From Phycisphaeraceae bacterium (GTDB lineage: Bacteria > Planctomycetota > Phycisphaerae > Phycisphaerales > Phycisphaeraceae): a stretch of DNA of 56,260 nucleotides. The notes beneath the pieces are model-generated. The model made no database searches. It was not told the DNA's origin and saw only the letters and a list, made by a program, of their open reading frames with translations. The position numbers were made by a program, and so were the translations under genes. The stretch lies in the NCBI GenBank assembly GCA_002704825.1, contig PAIY01000081.1:1-56260 (forward strand), in the 5' to 3' direction. Position 1 is the stretch's first letter, and each line of letters opens with the position of its first letter. Positions 25,581 to 33,971 of this stretch are shown here, piece by piece.

Positions 25581-26339
25581 ATGATCGTACTCCACGGCCC
25601 GGATGACAGTTTGATTCTCTACAAGCAGATGGCGCATGCGAAGATGGCGGGTTTGATCGCCAAGGCATGGAAGCGGCCGGAGCATGTGCCCCAACCGTTA
25701 TGGGATCGTCTGGTTGATGCGATTGATCACCATGATGATGGTTGGCTCAGTCACGACAATGAGCCGACGCTTGATGAGCATGGTCAGCCCCACGACTTCA
25801 AATTCATGCCGATGCATCAGCACCGTGAGATCTGGCGCCGGAGTATCGCGCTGGCCATGGGTCGCGATTGGCTGGCGGGTTTACTGACCACGATGTATGC
25901 CAGGGATTTGTATGTGAGCTATGGTCAGCATGGTGATGCGGACCAGGCGTTCATCAATGAGTTGGGTGAAGTGACGAGTCGGATGATTCAGGATGCGATC
26001 AAACGCGATGGCGATGATCGGAAGATCGTTGCACCGGCCAGCCTCTCCACGCTCATGTCGATGTTCACGTTCTGGGACGGGCTGAGTCTGACGTTGCTGG
26101 GGGGTCTGCCCTGGCAGGCGGATTGGCAGTACGATGACGGCCGATCCATGCTGCATGTCAAAAAGCTCGATGATGCCGTCTTCGCGATTTCCCCTTGGCC
26201 GTTGGTGGAGAAGGAATTGCCGATCTCGGTGCAGGGGATGCAGTTGGCGGACAACGCATGGGAAGACCGCGAGAGCTTCCACCATGCCATCGAGACGGCC
26301 CAGCCGGTGGTGACCGATGTTCATTTACGTCAGGCATAA
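25581..26339 (+). CDS. DUF3891 family protein
   Basis: A 252-residue protein of the DUF3891 family, function unknown. Features: DAIDHHDDGWLSHDNEP with an HHDD motif and YARDLYVSYGQHG, resembling a degenerate HD-type metal site; the mostly helical N-terminal two thirds are followed by a beta-rich end (PLVEKELPISVQGMQL). ATG 25581 lies 6 nt after TAGAAT, consistent with a leaderless mRNA. Followed by 320 nt without a gene. Confidence 0.75.
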   Translation: MIVLHGPDDSLILYKQMAHAKMAGLIAKAWKRPEHVPQPLWDRLVDAIDHHDDGWLSHDNEPTLDEHGQPHDFKFMPMHQHREIWRRSIALAMGRDWLAGLLTTMYARDLYVSYGQHGDADQAFINELGEVTSRMIQDAIKRDGDDRKIVAPASLSTLMSMFTFWDGLSLTLLGGLPWQADWQYDDGRSMLHVKKLDDAVFAISPWPLVEKELPISVQGMQLADNAWEDRESFHHAIETAQPVVTDVHLRQA

Positions 26340-26553
26340 CCTGGAAAATCACTGAACAGTCGCATGAATCCTTGACGCCCAATCGTCTTTCCTGCTTCAA
26401 CACGCCGCCAAGTCCCGACTTAAATAAACGGCATTTTGACGCAAAACACCGGACCGTTCAGTGTTTTATCGTGCGATTACAGTTCGATTTACACGATTTT
26501 ATCCGGCCAGACGGAATCTTGAGCAATTAGGATTGCGTCAAAGGCAATCGTGA

Positions 26554-26583
26554 TTTACCAATCGCCTCTAAACTTGCTACGAT
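26554..26583 (+). promoter_or_regulatory. Possible promoter of the pyruvate dehydrogenase operon
   Basis: TTTACC (26554-26559), 18-nt spacer, TACGAT (26578-26583), about 80 nt before the lpdA start. The match is moderate. In 26340-26553 I see no gene. Confidence 0.4.
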
Positions 26584-26663
26584 AGCGACTTGTCAGCAGC
26601 TTCATTGGAATCATTCAAAGTCGCTGACGGTGAACTGAAACCTTATATGGAGTGAACCGAACC

Positions 26664-28091
26664 ATGCATACGCAAGTTCTGGTTTTAGGGGGCGGCCCCG
26701 GCGGTTACGCGGCAGCCTTCTTCGCAGCGGACCTGGGAATGGAAGTGACCATCGTCGACAAGGTCGGCAAGCTCGGCGGCACCTGCCTGCTTCGCGGGTG
26801 TATCCCGTCCAAGGCATTGCTGCACGTGGCCAAGGTCATCAACGAATCTGAAGAAATGGACGAGTGGGGCGTCAAGTTCGAAAAGCCCCAGATCAACCTC
26901 GATGCCATGCGCGCCCGCAAGCAGAAAATCATCGACCAGCTCTCCGGCGGTCTGGGAACCCTCGCCAAGAAGCGCAACGTCAAAGTCGTCATCGGTTCAG
27001 GTATCTTTGAAGACTCCAACCGCATGCGCATCGAAGGCGGCGATCCTTCAACCCATCCTTCCACCGGCTGCATCAGCTTTGATACCTGTATCCTCGCCAC
27101 CGGCTCGGAACCTGCCATGCCCGGCATGTTCAACATCGGTAGCGATCGCATCATGGACTCGACCGGTGCTTTGGAGCTACCGGATGTCCCTGAAAACCTG
27201 CTGGTCATCGGTGCAGGCTACATCGGTCTGGAAATGGGCACCGTCTACGCATCCCTGGGCTCAAAGGTCAAGGTCGTCGAAATGATGGACACCTTCCTGC
27301 CAACCACGGATCAAGATCTCGCCCGCCAACTCAAGAAGCGCCTGGATCACCTGTTTGAAGGGATCGAACTGGGGACCAAGGTCGCTGGCGTTGAGCAAAA
27401 GGGTGACAAGATCATCGCGACGTTTGAAAAGGGTGACAAAACCTACACCGAAGGCTTTGACCGCGTGCTGGTGTGCATCGGTCGCCGTCCCAACTCCGAA
27501 GGCATCGGCCTGGAGAATACCAAAGTCCAGGTCAACGAACGCGGCTTTGTGCAGGTGGACAACCAACAGAAAACCGCTGACCCGTCGATCTATGCTATCG
27601 GCGACCTGGTCGGCAACCCGATGCTCGCTCACAAGGCCTCCTACGAAGGCAAAATTGCTGTCGAAGTCATCAAGGGTGAAAACTCCACCTTCGACGCCCA
27701 GGCCATCCCAGCTGTGGTCTTCACCGACCCGGAACTGGCCTGGGCCGGCATCACCGAACGTGAAGCCAAGGAACAGGGCATCGAAGTCGAAGTGGCGGTG
27801 TACCCCTGGGGTGCATCAGGTCGCGCCCAGGCAATGGGTCGCCCCGACGGCTTGACCAAGATGATCATCGAACCGGGCACCGACCGCGTGCTTGGCGTTG
27901 GCATTGTCGGTGCCGGTGCCGGTGAACTCATCGGTGAAGCCACCTTGGCCATCGAAATGGGTGCGGTCGTCCACGACATGACCGAATGCATCCACCCGCA
28001 CCCGACCATGAGCGAAACCCTGCCCCACGCAGGCGACGCTCACCACGGCGTGGCAACGGAAATTTACCGTCCCCGTCGACCCAAGAAATAA
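26664..28091 (+). CDS. lpdA: Dihydrolipoyl dehydrogenase (E3)
   Basis: A 475-residue flavoprotein disulfide reductase, E3 of 2-oxoacid dehydrogenases, reoxidising lipoyl groups with NAD+. VLGGGPGGYAAAFFAADLG is the FAD-binding loop, GGTCLLRGCIPSKALL the redox pair (Cys41, Cys46), LLVIGAGYIGLEMGTVYASLG the NAD-binding loop, YAIGDLVGNPMLAHKASYEG the FAD ribityl contact, and HPHPTMSE the His-Glu base pair at the dimer interface. ATG 26664 is favoured: GGAG lies 11 nt upstream, and an in-frame GTG four codons earlier overlaps that site. First gene of the operon. Confidence 0.95.
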   Translation: MHTQVLVLGGGPGGYAAAFFAADLGMEVTIVDKVGKLGGTCLLRGCIPSKALLHVAKVINESEEMDEWGVKFEKPQINLDAMRARKQKIIDQLSGGLGTLAKKRNVKVVIGSGIFEDSNRMRIEGGDPSTHPSTGCISFDTCILATGSEPAMPGMFNIGSDRIMDSTGALELPDVPENLLVIGAGYIGLEMGTVYASLGSKVKVVEMMDTFLPTTDQDLARQLKKRLDHLFEGIELGTKVAGVEQKGDKIIATFEKGDKTYTEGFDRVLVCIGRRPNSEGIGLENTKVQVNERGFVQVDNQQKTADPSIYAIGDLVGNPMLAHKASYEGKIAVEVIKGENSTFDAQAIPAVVFTDPELAWAGITEREAKEQGIEVEVAVYPWGASGRAQAMGRPDGLTKMIIEPGTDRVLGVGIVGAGAGELIGEATLAIEMGAVVHDMTECIHPHPTMSETLPHAGDAHHGVATEIYRPRRPKK

Positions 28092-28100
28092 AACCATTTA

Positions 28101-28192
28101 AACCACAGAGGCACAGAGACACAGAGCAAAATGCAATATTTAATAGAGTCTCTGCCTTTTATCTTCCTCTGTGACTCTGTGTCTCTGTGGTT
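28101..28192. repeat. CACAGAG inverted repeat, copy 2, between lpdA and aceE
   Basis: 26-nt arms of three heptamers each (AACCACAGAGGCACAGAG... and its complement ending CTCTGTGGTT) with about 40 nt between. It would form a strong hairpin in the operon mRNA. Confidence 0.88.
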
Positions 28193-28226
28193 AAAAGTTG
28201 TCTTGAAAGAGTAACCGGAAATCCCC

Positions 28227-30908
28227 ATGGCAAAAGACCTCGCAAGAACACATGACGTTGATGTCGATCCCGCAGAAACCTCCGAGTGGCTTGAATCACT
28301 GGAGTACGTCCTCAAGGACAAGGGGCCGGCACGTGTCCAGTACCTGCTGTCCATCCTTGATGAAAATGCTCAGCGCCTGGGCATCGAACTGCCTTATACG
28401 CAGACCACGCCCTACATCAACACCATCCCCCGCAGCGAACAACCCAAGTATCCGGGCAACCGTGAACTGGAACGCCGCATCAAGAGCATCATCCGTTGGA
28501 ACGCGATGGCCATGGTCGTCAAAGCCAACAAAAAGCCCGGTGCCGTCGGCGGACACATCTCCACCTACGCATCCTCAGCCACCCTTTTGGAAGTCGGTTT
28601 CAACCACTTCTTCCGTGGTAAGGATCACGAGTGCGGCGGCGACGTCGTCTACTTCCAGGGGCACGCCTCCCCCGGTGTCTACGCTCGTGCATATGTCGAA
28701 GGACGCATCAACGATCAACACCTGGAAAACTTCCGCCGCGAGCTTCAACCTGAGCCCGGTCTTTCCAGTTACCCCCACCCGTGGCTGATGCCCAAATTCT
28801 GGGAATACCCCACAGTGTCGATGGGACTTGGCCCGATCATGTCCATCTACCGTGCCCGCTTCATGGAGTATCTCTATGACCGTGGTCTGGCAGAAGACAA
28901 GGGTGCCAAGGTCTGGGCGTTCCTCGGTGACGGTGAATGTGATGAACCTGAAACACTGGGCGCCATCACACTTGCAAGCCGTGAAAAACTCGACAACCTC
29001 GTCTGGGTCATCAACTGTAACCTCCAACGCCTCGACGGCCCGGTCCGTGGTAACGGCAAGATGATTCAGGAACTCGAAGGCATCTTCCGCGGTGCCGGCT
29101 GGAATGTCATCAAGGTCGTCTGGGGTGATGACTGGGACCCCATCCTCGCTCAGGACAAGACCGGCCAACTCGTCAAGCGCATGGGCGAAGTCGTCGACGG
29201 TCAATACCAGAAGTACACCGTCAGCTCCGGTGAGTTCATCCGCAAGGACTTCTTCGGCAAGTATCCCGAAGTCGAAAAACTCGTCGAACACCTCTCCGAC
29301 GAAGACCTGTGCAAACTCCGCCGCGGTGGTCACGACCCGGACAAGGTCTATGCAGCTTACAAGGCAGCGACCGAGACCAAGGGTATGCCCACCGTCATCC
29401 TCGCCAAAACCGTCAAGGGTTATGGCCTGGGCGAAGCCGGTGAAGGTAAGAACATCACCCATCAGCAGAAGAAACTCAACGAAGAAGAACTCCGCGAGTT
29501 CCGTACCCGCTTTGGTATTCCGATCTCGGATAAGGACGTGGCCGATGCCCCGTTCTATGTCCCCCCGGCAGACAGTCACGAAGCGAAATATCTCAAGGAA
29601 CGCCGCGAAGCCATGGGCGGCCCGGTTCCCGAACGTCGTCTGCGTGCTGAGCAGTTGAAGATGCCTCAGCTCGATGACTACCGCGATTTCCTCAAGGGAT
29701 CAGGTGATCGTGAAATCTCAACCACCATGGGCTTTGTCCGTTTGTTCACCAAGCTCCTCCGCGACAAGAACATCGGCAAGCACATCGTCCCCATCGTTCC
29801 CGACGAGTCCCGCACCTTCGGCATGGAAGCCCTCTTCCGCCAGGTCGGTATCTATGCTCACGCAGGCCAACACTACGAACCGGTCGACTCCGACACCATG
29901 CTTTACTACAAGGAAGCACAGGACGGCCAGATCTTCGAAGAAGGCATCACCGAAGCCGGCGCCATGTCCAGCTTCATTGCTGCAGGCACCAGCCACACCT
30001 CACACGGCGTGGCCATGATCCCCTTCTTCATTTACTACTCCATGTTCGGCTTCCAGCGTATCGGTGACCTGATCTGGGCGGCATGCGACATGCGTGCCCG
30101 CGGCTTTATGCTCGGTGGTACCGCCGGTCGCACGACACTTAACGGTGAAGGCCTTCAGCATCAGGACGGACACTCCATCCTCAATGCCATCGCCTTCCCA
30201 ACCGTCAAGGCATATGACCCGGCCTTCGCGTACGAAACCAATGTCATCGTCTTTGATGGCATGAAACGCATGTACGAAAACAACGAAGACTGGATCTACT
30301 ACATCACCGTCGAAAACGAAAACTACGTCCATCCCGACATGCCCGAAGGTGTCGAGGAAGGCATCGTCAAAGGCATCTACCCATTCAAGGAAACCAAGGC
30401 CAAGAAGTCCAAGGCAAATGTCCAGCTTTTCGGCTCCGGTGCCATCCTCAACGAAGTGCTCAAGGCTCAGGACATCCTGGCTGACAAGTACAACGTATCG
30501 TCCAAGGTCTGGTCCGTCACCAGCTACAATGAACTGCGTCGTGACGCAGTGGACTGCGAACGCTGGAACATGCTCCATGCAGATCAAGACCCCAAGGTCA
30601 GCTACATCGAGCAGGTCCTTGAAGGCGAAGAAGGCCCGATCATCGCAGCCAGCGACTATGTCCGCGCGGTGCCCGAGCAGCTTCTGCCCTGGATCAAGAA
30701 CGGTATGTACGTTTTGGGCACCGACGGCTTTGGTCGCAGTGAAACCCGCGAAGCGTTGCGTCGCTTCTTTGAAGTCGATGCCGAGTGCATTGTGGTTGCC
30801 ACGCTCTACAAGCTCGCCCGTGATGGTAAACTCGACAAGAAGGTCGCCGCCAAGGCCGTCAAGGACCTGGGCATCGACGCCGACAAACCCAACCCGTTTA
30901 CGGTATAA
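28227..30908 (+). CDS. aceE: Pyruvate dehydrogenase E1, homodimeric type
   Basis: An 893-residue E1 close in length to E. coli AceE (887). It decarboxylates pyruvate with thiamine diphosphate and acetylates the E2 lipoyl group. VGGHISTYASSATLLEVGFNH carries the conserved His for ThDP, WAFLGDGECDEPETLGAI is the GDGE...N-type ThDP/Mg2+ motif, GMPTVILAKTVKGYG and FGMEALFRQVGIYAHAGQHYEP match the second half of the family, with SHTSHGVAMIPFFIYYSMFG in the Pyr domain. Start has GGAAATCCCC upstream. Operon with lpdA and aceF. Confidence 0.95.
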   Translation: MAKDLARTHDVDVDPAETSEWLESLEYVLKDKGPARVQYLLSILDENAQRLGIELPYTQTTPYINTIPRSEQPKYPGNRELERRIKSIIRWNAMAMVVKANKKPGAVGGHISTYASSATLLEVGFNHFFRGKDHECGGDVVYFQGHASPGVYARAYVEGRINDQHLENFRRELQPEPGLSSYPHPWLMPKFWEYPTVSMGLGPIMSIYRARFMEYLYDRGLAEDKGAKVWAFLGDGECDEPETLGAITLASREKLDNLVWVINCNLQRLDGPVRGNGKMIQELEGIFRGAGWNVIKVVWGDDWDPILAQDKTGQLVKRMGEVVDGQYQKYTVSSGEFIRKDFFGKYPEVEKLVEHLSDEDLCKLRRGGHDPDKVYAAYKAATETKGMPTVILAKTVKGYGLGEAGEGKNITHQQKKLNEEELREFRTRFGIPISDKDVADAPFYVPPADSHEAKYLKERREAMGGPVPERRLRAEQLKMPQLDDYRDFLKGSGDREISTTMGFVRLFTKLLRDKNIGKHIVPIVPDESRTFGMEALFRQVGIYAHAGQHYEPVDSDTMLYYKEAQDGQIFEEGITEAGAMSSFIAAGTSHTSHGVAMIPFFIYYSMFGFQRIGDLIWAACDMRARGFMLGGTAGRTTLNGEGLQHQDGHSILNAIAFPTVKAYDPAFAYETNVIVFDGMKRMYENNEDWIYYITVENENYVHPDMPEGVEEGIVKGIYPFKETKAKKSKANVQLFGSGAILNEVLKAQDILADKYNVSSKVWSVTSYNELRRDAVDCERWNMLHADQDPKVSYIEQVLEGEEGPIIAASDYVRAVPEQLLPWIKNGMYVLGTDGFGRSETREALRRFFEVDAECIVVATLYKLARDGKLDKKVAAKAVKDLGIDADKPNPFTV

Positions 30909-30916
30909 ATTTTTGA

Positions 30917-31022
30917 CGGGTTTCGTGAGTCGGGTATCGGGTGTCGGGTAAAGACATAAACGTCAAACCCAACACGCCCGTTTGCCTTGACCCGAAACCC
31001 GGAACCCGAATCACAAAACCCG
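30917..31022. repeat. CGGGT inverted repeat between aceE and aceF
   Basis: Arms of about 33 nt, left CGGGTTTCGTGAGTCGGGT... and right its near reverse complement (30990-31022), roughly seven mismatches. It fills most of the 142-bp gap. Confidence 0.8.
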
Positions 31023-31050
31023 ATTAAAAGGTATTGAAGGACAAATCGAA

Positions 31051-32397
31051 ATGGCCGAATTCACACTGCCTGACTTAGGCGAAAACATCGAAGGTGGCGA
31101 CGTCGTCAACATTCTGGTCTCCGAAGGCGAATCCGTCTCTGCCGATCAACCCTTGCTGGAAATCGAAACCGACAAGGCCATGGTCGAAGTGCCTTCACCT
31201 TCCGCTGGCACCGTGGGCAAGATCATGGTCAAAGCCGGTGACACCGTGAAGGTCGGCCAGGCCATCCTCGAACTCAATGACTCTGACGGCGGCGACAGCA
31301 ACGACAGCCAAGAAGCTCCTGCTGAAGAACCTGCACAGGAAGAAGCACCGGCAGAAGAAGAAGTCGCTGAAGAAACCGCTCAAGCGCCTGCCCAGGAAGC
31401 GTCTGCCGAAGAAGAAGCCCCCAAGGCTGAGGAAAAACCGGCACCCAGGAAAGCCGCTCCGGCACCGGCGCAACGCAAAGTCGCACCCAAGTCCGCAGCA
31501 GGCGTCCCCGCAGGCCCGGCAACACGCCGACTGGCCCGTGAACTGGGTGTCTCCCTCAACAACATCGCAGGCTCCGGCGAAGGCGGTCGCGTCACACGCG
31601 AAGACATCATCGCAGCCGCCCGATCCATGGCCCCCGTCATCGAACGCAAAAAAGCCATGGACACCCCCGGCGAAGCGTCCAACGATTCCTTCGGCCCGAT
31701 CACCCGTGACAAGATGGCCAAGATTCGTCAGACCATCGCCAAAACCATGGTCACCTCCAAGACCACCATCCCCCACGTCACCAACTTCGACGATGCGGAT
31801 GTCACCGACCTCGAAGCCATGCGTCAGGACTCCAAGGATGACTTCACCGCTCAGGGGCTCAAGCTCACCACGATGCCCTTCCTGATCAAAGCCTGTGCGA
31901 TGTCGCTTCGCAAGAACCCGAGCATCAATGCATCGGTCGACATGGAAGCCGGCGAAGTCATCTACAAGCAGTACATCAACATCGGCATTGCGGTCGACAC
32001 CGACCGTGGCCTGGTTGTGCCTTCGCTGCGTAATGCCGACACCATGAGCATTGCCGAGATCACCGAAGAGATGACCACCATCATCGAGAACATCCGTTCC
32101 AACAAGTTCGGCATTGAAGACCTGCGTGGCAGTACCTTCACCATCTCTAACCTCGGCGCGATCGGTGGCACCTACTCCACTCCGGTCATCAACCCGCCGG
32201 AAGTTGCCATCCTGCTCGTCGGCCGCAGCCGCATGATGCCCATCGTCACCAAGGACGGCAACATCGTCCCGCGTCTGATGATGCCATTAAGCTTGAGCTA
32301 CGACCACCGCCTGGTTGATGGCGGCGCCGCAGCCCGCTACCTCAACGACATCAAGAGCTGCCTGGAAAACCCCGGCAAATTGCTGATGGGTCTGTAA
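31051..32397 (+). CDS. aceF: Dihydrolipoamide acetyltransferase (E2)
   Basis: A 448-residue E2. One N-terminal lipoyl domain (1-80) with the lipoylated Lys42 in EIETDKAMVEVPSP; an Ala/Glu/Pro-rich flexible linker (about 85-150); the E3/E1-binding domain ATRRLARELGVSLNNIAGSG (about 155-190); and the catalytic chloramphenicol-acetyltransferase-like domain from about 225, ending with SYDHRLVDGG, which supplies His419 and Asp423. It transfers acetyl to CoA at the core of the complex. Most AceE-type partners have two or three lipoyl domains; one is seen here. Ends at a strong terminator. Confidence 0.95.
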   Translation: MAEFTLPDLGENIEGGDVVNILVSEGESVSADQPLLEIETDKAMVEVPSPSAGTVGKIMVKAGDTVKVGQAILELNDSDGGDSNDSQEAPAEEPAQEEAPAEEEVAEETAQAPAQEASAEEEAPKAEEKPAPRKAAPAPAQRKVAPKSAAGVPAGPATRRLARELGVSLNNIAGSGEGGRVTREDIIAAARSMAPVIERKKAMDTPGEASNDSFGPITRDKMAKIRQTIAKTMVTSKTTIPHVTNFDDADVTDLEAMRQDSKDDFTAQGLKLTTMPFLIKACAMSLRKNPSINASVDMEAGEVIYKQYINIGIAVDTDRGLVVPSLRNADTMSIAEITEEMTTIIENIRSNKFGIEDLRGSTFTISNLGAIGGTYSTPVINPPEVAILLVGRSRMMPIVTKDGNIVPRLMMPLSLSYDHRLVDGGAAARYLNDIKSCLENPGKLLMGL

Positions 32398-32420
32398 ACA
32401 AAATAAAATCACAACATCAA

Positions 32421-32462
32421 AAAACGCAGATCGAAGTGAACGCTTCAATCTGCGTTTTTTTT
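32421..32462 (+). terminator. Rho-independent terminator of lpdA-aceE-aceF
   Basis: Stem ACGCAGAT / ATCTGCGT with inner GAAG / CTTC and eight T. Confidence 0.9.
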
Positions 32463-32473
32463 AATGGTTTTAT

Positions 32474-32574
32474 GTAGGTTGGGTAGAGCGCAGCGAAACC
32501 CACCATCACCACCACCAATCACCCCGTCCGTACAAATCAACGGTGGGTTTCGGCGTAGCCTCTACCCACCCTAC
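32474..32574. repeat. REP-like palindrome, left of RAYT
   Basis: Left arm GTAGGTTGGGTAGAGCGCAG ... AAACCCACC, right arm GGTGGGTTTCGGCGTAGCCT ... ACCCTAC. The pair is an imperfect inverted repeat of about 31-nt arms. The same layout is at 33142-33235. Both carry the GTAGGGTGGGTAGAG motif often found as cognate REP of RAYT transposases. Confidence 0.88.
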
Positions 32575-32597
32575 ATCTATTGTCTTACAATCGTGCC

Positions 32598-33125
32598 ATG
32601 CCCAATTACCGACGTTGGCGACAATCCGGTGGGAGTTATTTTTTTACTCTGACACTTGCCAATCGCAGTCAATCATTATTGGTTGATCATGTCGCATTAT
32701 TACGAAACGCATTTGCTCTCGTGCAACAACATCACCCGTTTTACATGGATGCAGCAGTGATCTTGCCCGACCACCTGCATTGCATTTGGACCTTACCTGA
32801 AAACGACATGGATTTTTCAACACGCTGGCGTCAAATCAAAAGTACATTCAGTCGAGGTATTCAATCCAACGAACCCAAGTCACAAAGCCGAATTCACAAA
32901 AACGAACGAGGGATTTGGCAAAGACGATTTTGGGAGCACCTGATCCGTGATGAAAAAGATTTGCATCAGCACGTTGATTACATCCATTTCAATCCCGTGA
33001 AACACGGCTACGTCAACCGCCCAGTAGATTGGCAGTATTCCTCCATTCACCGATATGTTTCAGAAGGAATACTCACATCGGATTGGGGAACCGATGGTAT
33101 CCAAACCGATCTTGATCTGGATTGA
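32598..33125 (+). CDS. REP-associated tyrosine transposase (RAYT, Y1/IS200-like)
   Basis: A 175-residue HUH single-strand transposase. MPNYRRWRQSGGSYFFTLTL is the RAYT N-terminus, LPDHLHCIWTLP the HUH-type metal motif (His-Leu-His), and DYIHFNPVKHGYV the helix with the catalytic Tyr. RGIWQRRFWEHLIRDEKDL is also conserved. RAYTs cut and move REP palindromes in the host genome. The gene is intact. TACAAT ends 5 nt before the ATG (leaderless start likely), and it lies between two REP-like palindromes. Confidence 0.92.
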   Translation: MPNYRRWRQSGGSYFFTLTLANRSQSLLVDHVALLRNAFALVQQHHPFYMDAAVILPDHLHCIWTLPENDMDFSTRWRQIKSTFSRGIQSNEPKSQSRIHKNERGIWQRRFWEHLIRDEKDLHQHVDYIHFNPVKHGYVNRPVDWQYSSIHRYVSEGILTSDWGTDGIQTDLDLD

Positions 33126-33141
33126 ATTTCTCAAATTTACC

Positions 33142-33235
33142 GTAGGGTGGGTAGAGTGAGTCTTCGAACGAAACCCACCGATTGGAAGTTCAACGCACAG
33201 AATTGGTGGGTTTCGCTACGCTCTACCCGCCCTAC
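33142..33235. repeat. REP-like palindrome, right of RAYT
   Basis: Left arm GTAGGGTGGGTAGAGTGAGT, ending AAACCCACC; right arm GGTGGGTTTCGCTACGCTCT, ending GCCCTAC. Homologous to the left-hand palindrome and the last element before the vapC remnant. Confidence 0.88.
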
Positions 33236-33463
33236 CTCGCTGAATCTCTTTTGAATCTGCCATTTCAGGTTCATTCAAGCGACGGGCTTCTTGCAGATGC
33301 GTTGAAGTTAGCCATGCAATACAAGCGTACTGTGTATGATTGCCTGTATCTCACGTTGGCAATCCAGACAAAGTCCGTGATGATCACCAGTGATAAACGA
33401 TTTGCCAATGCACTTAAGCAAACTGCACACGGAATATATATTCAAAGCATTGATGAAGTTTGA
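33236..33463 (+). pseudogene. C-terminal remnant of a VapC-type PIN toxin
   Basis: The 75 residues after the palindrome, LAESLLNLPFQVHSSDGLLA ... YKRTVYDCLYLTLAIQTKSV MITSDKRF, match the second half of PIN-domain toxins, including the VYDCLYLTLA helix with its acidic residue and the SDKRF region. The N-terminal half with the first catalytic Asp is missing; the sequence upstream is the RAYT palindrome. In the reading frame the palindrome would encode a short N-terminus from a TTG at 33182, but a functional protein is unlikely. No vapB antitoxin is seen. Confidence 0.75.
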
Positions 33464-33473
33464 TGTTTATTTA

Positions 33474-33803
33474 CTACCGGTTTTGCTCTTTATCGATGTA
33501 ATGTAGAAGTAATTTATTGTGTTTATGTATGGGACGCAGCAATGTCCACAACATGAACATCCACAAAGCACCAATAAAATGGATGATGCCTCCATAAATC
33601 AAATTCACAGCAAAAACTTCAGCACCTGAATACATGCGATTCATTTCAGGACCACTTGCCATCTTAAAAAAATAAGATAACGGAACATCCAGCTTCTGCC
33701 CGACACACCATGCGTGATAAAATTTCATTCCACCTGCCCACACAAAAAACAGGACAAAAAAAAGAGATAAAGTATTTGACCCAGAAATAATGCTTAACTG
33801 CAC
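33474..33803 (-). CDS. Small membrane protein, probably frameshifted near its start
   Basis: A 109-residue reading frame with two or three hydrophobic segments (SLFFVLFFVWAGGMKFYHAW about 13-32, AVNLIYGGIIHFIGALWMFML about 62-82). It begins with GTG at 33803 and no SD. Another frame upstream encodes MTEKKIKRLRSAVKHYFWVK ... FISFF, and a T8 run at about 33756-33763 joins the two: seven T would give one protein of about 120 residues starting at 33834-33843. No family recognised. Confidence 0.5.
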   Translation of the reverse strand: MQLSIISGSNTLSLFFVLFFVWAGGMKFYHAWCVGQKLDVPLSYFFKMASGPEMNRMYSGAEVFAVNLIYGGIIHFIGALWMFMLWTLLRPIHKHNKLLLHYIDKEQNR

Positions 33804-33971
33804 TTCGCAATCGCTTGATCTTCTTTTCAGTCATTGGCTGCATGATGATCCCCGAAAGATAGTTGATGTGTTGCATTTATTCTATCGTGATGAAGCTTTT
33901 GCAATCGTCTCAAAGTTGCAAAAGTTCCAGCCATTCGCCCCATTTCTGTATTCGAGTTATCCTGTCCCCCT

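Noticed and set aside
28575..29579. 334-residue open frame antisense to aceE
   Set aside because: Shadow of a highly biased, highly expressed gene; no domain pattern or start signal.
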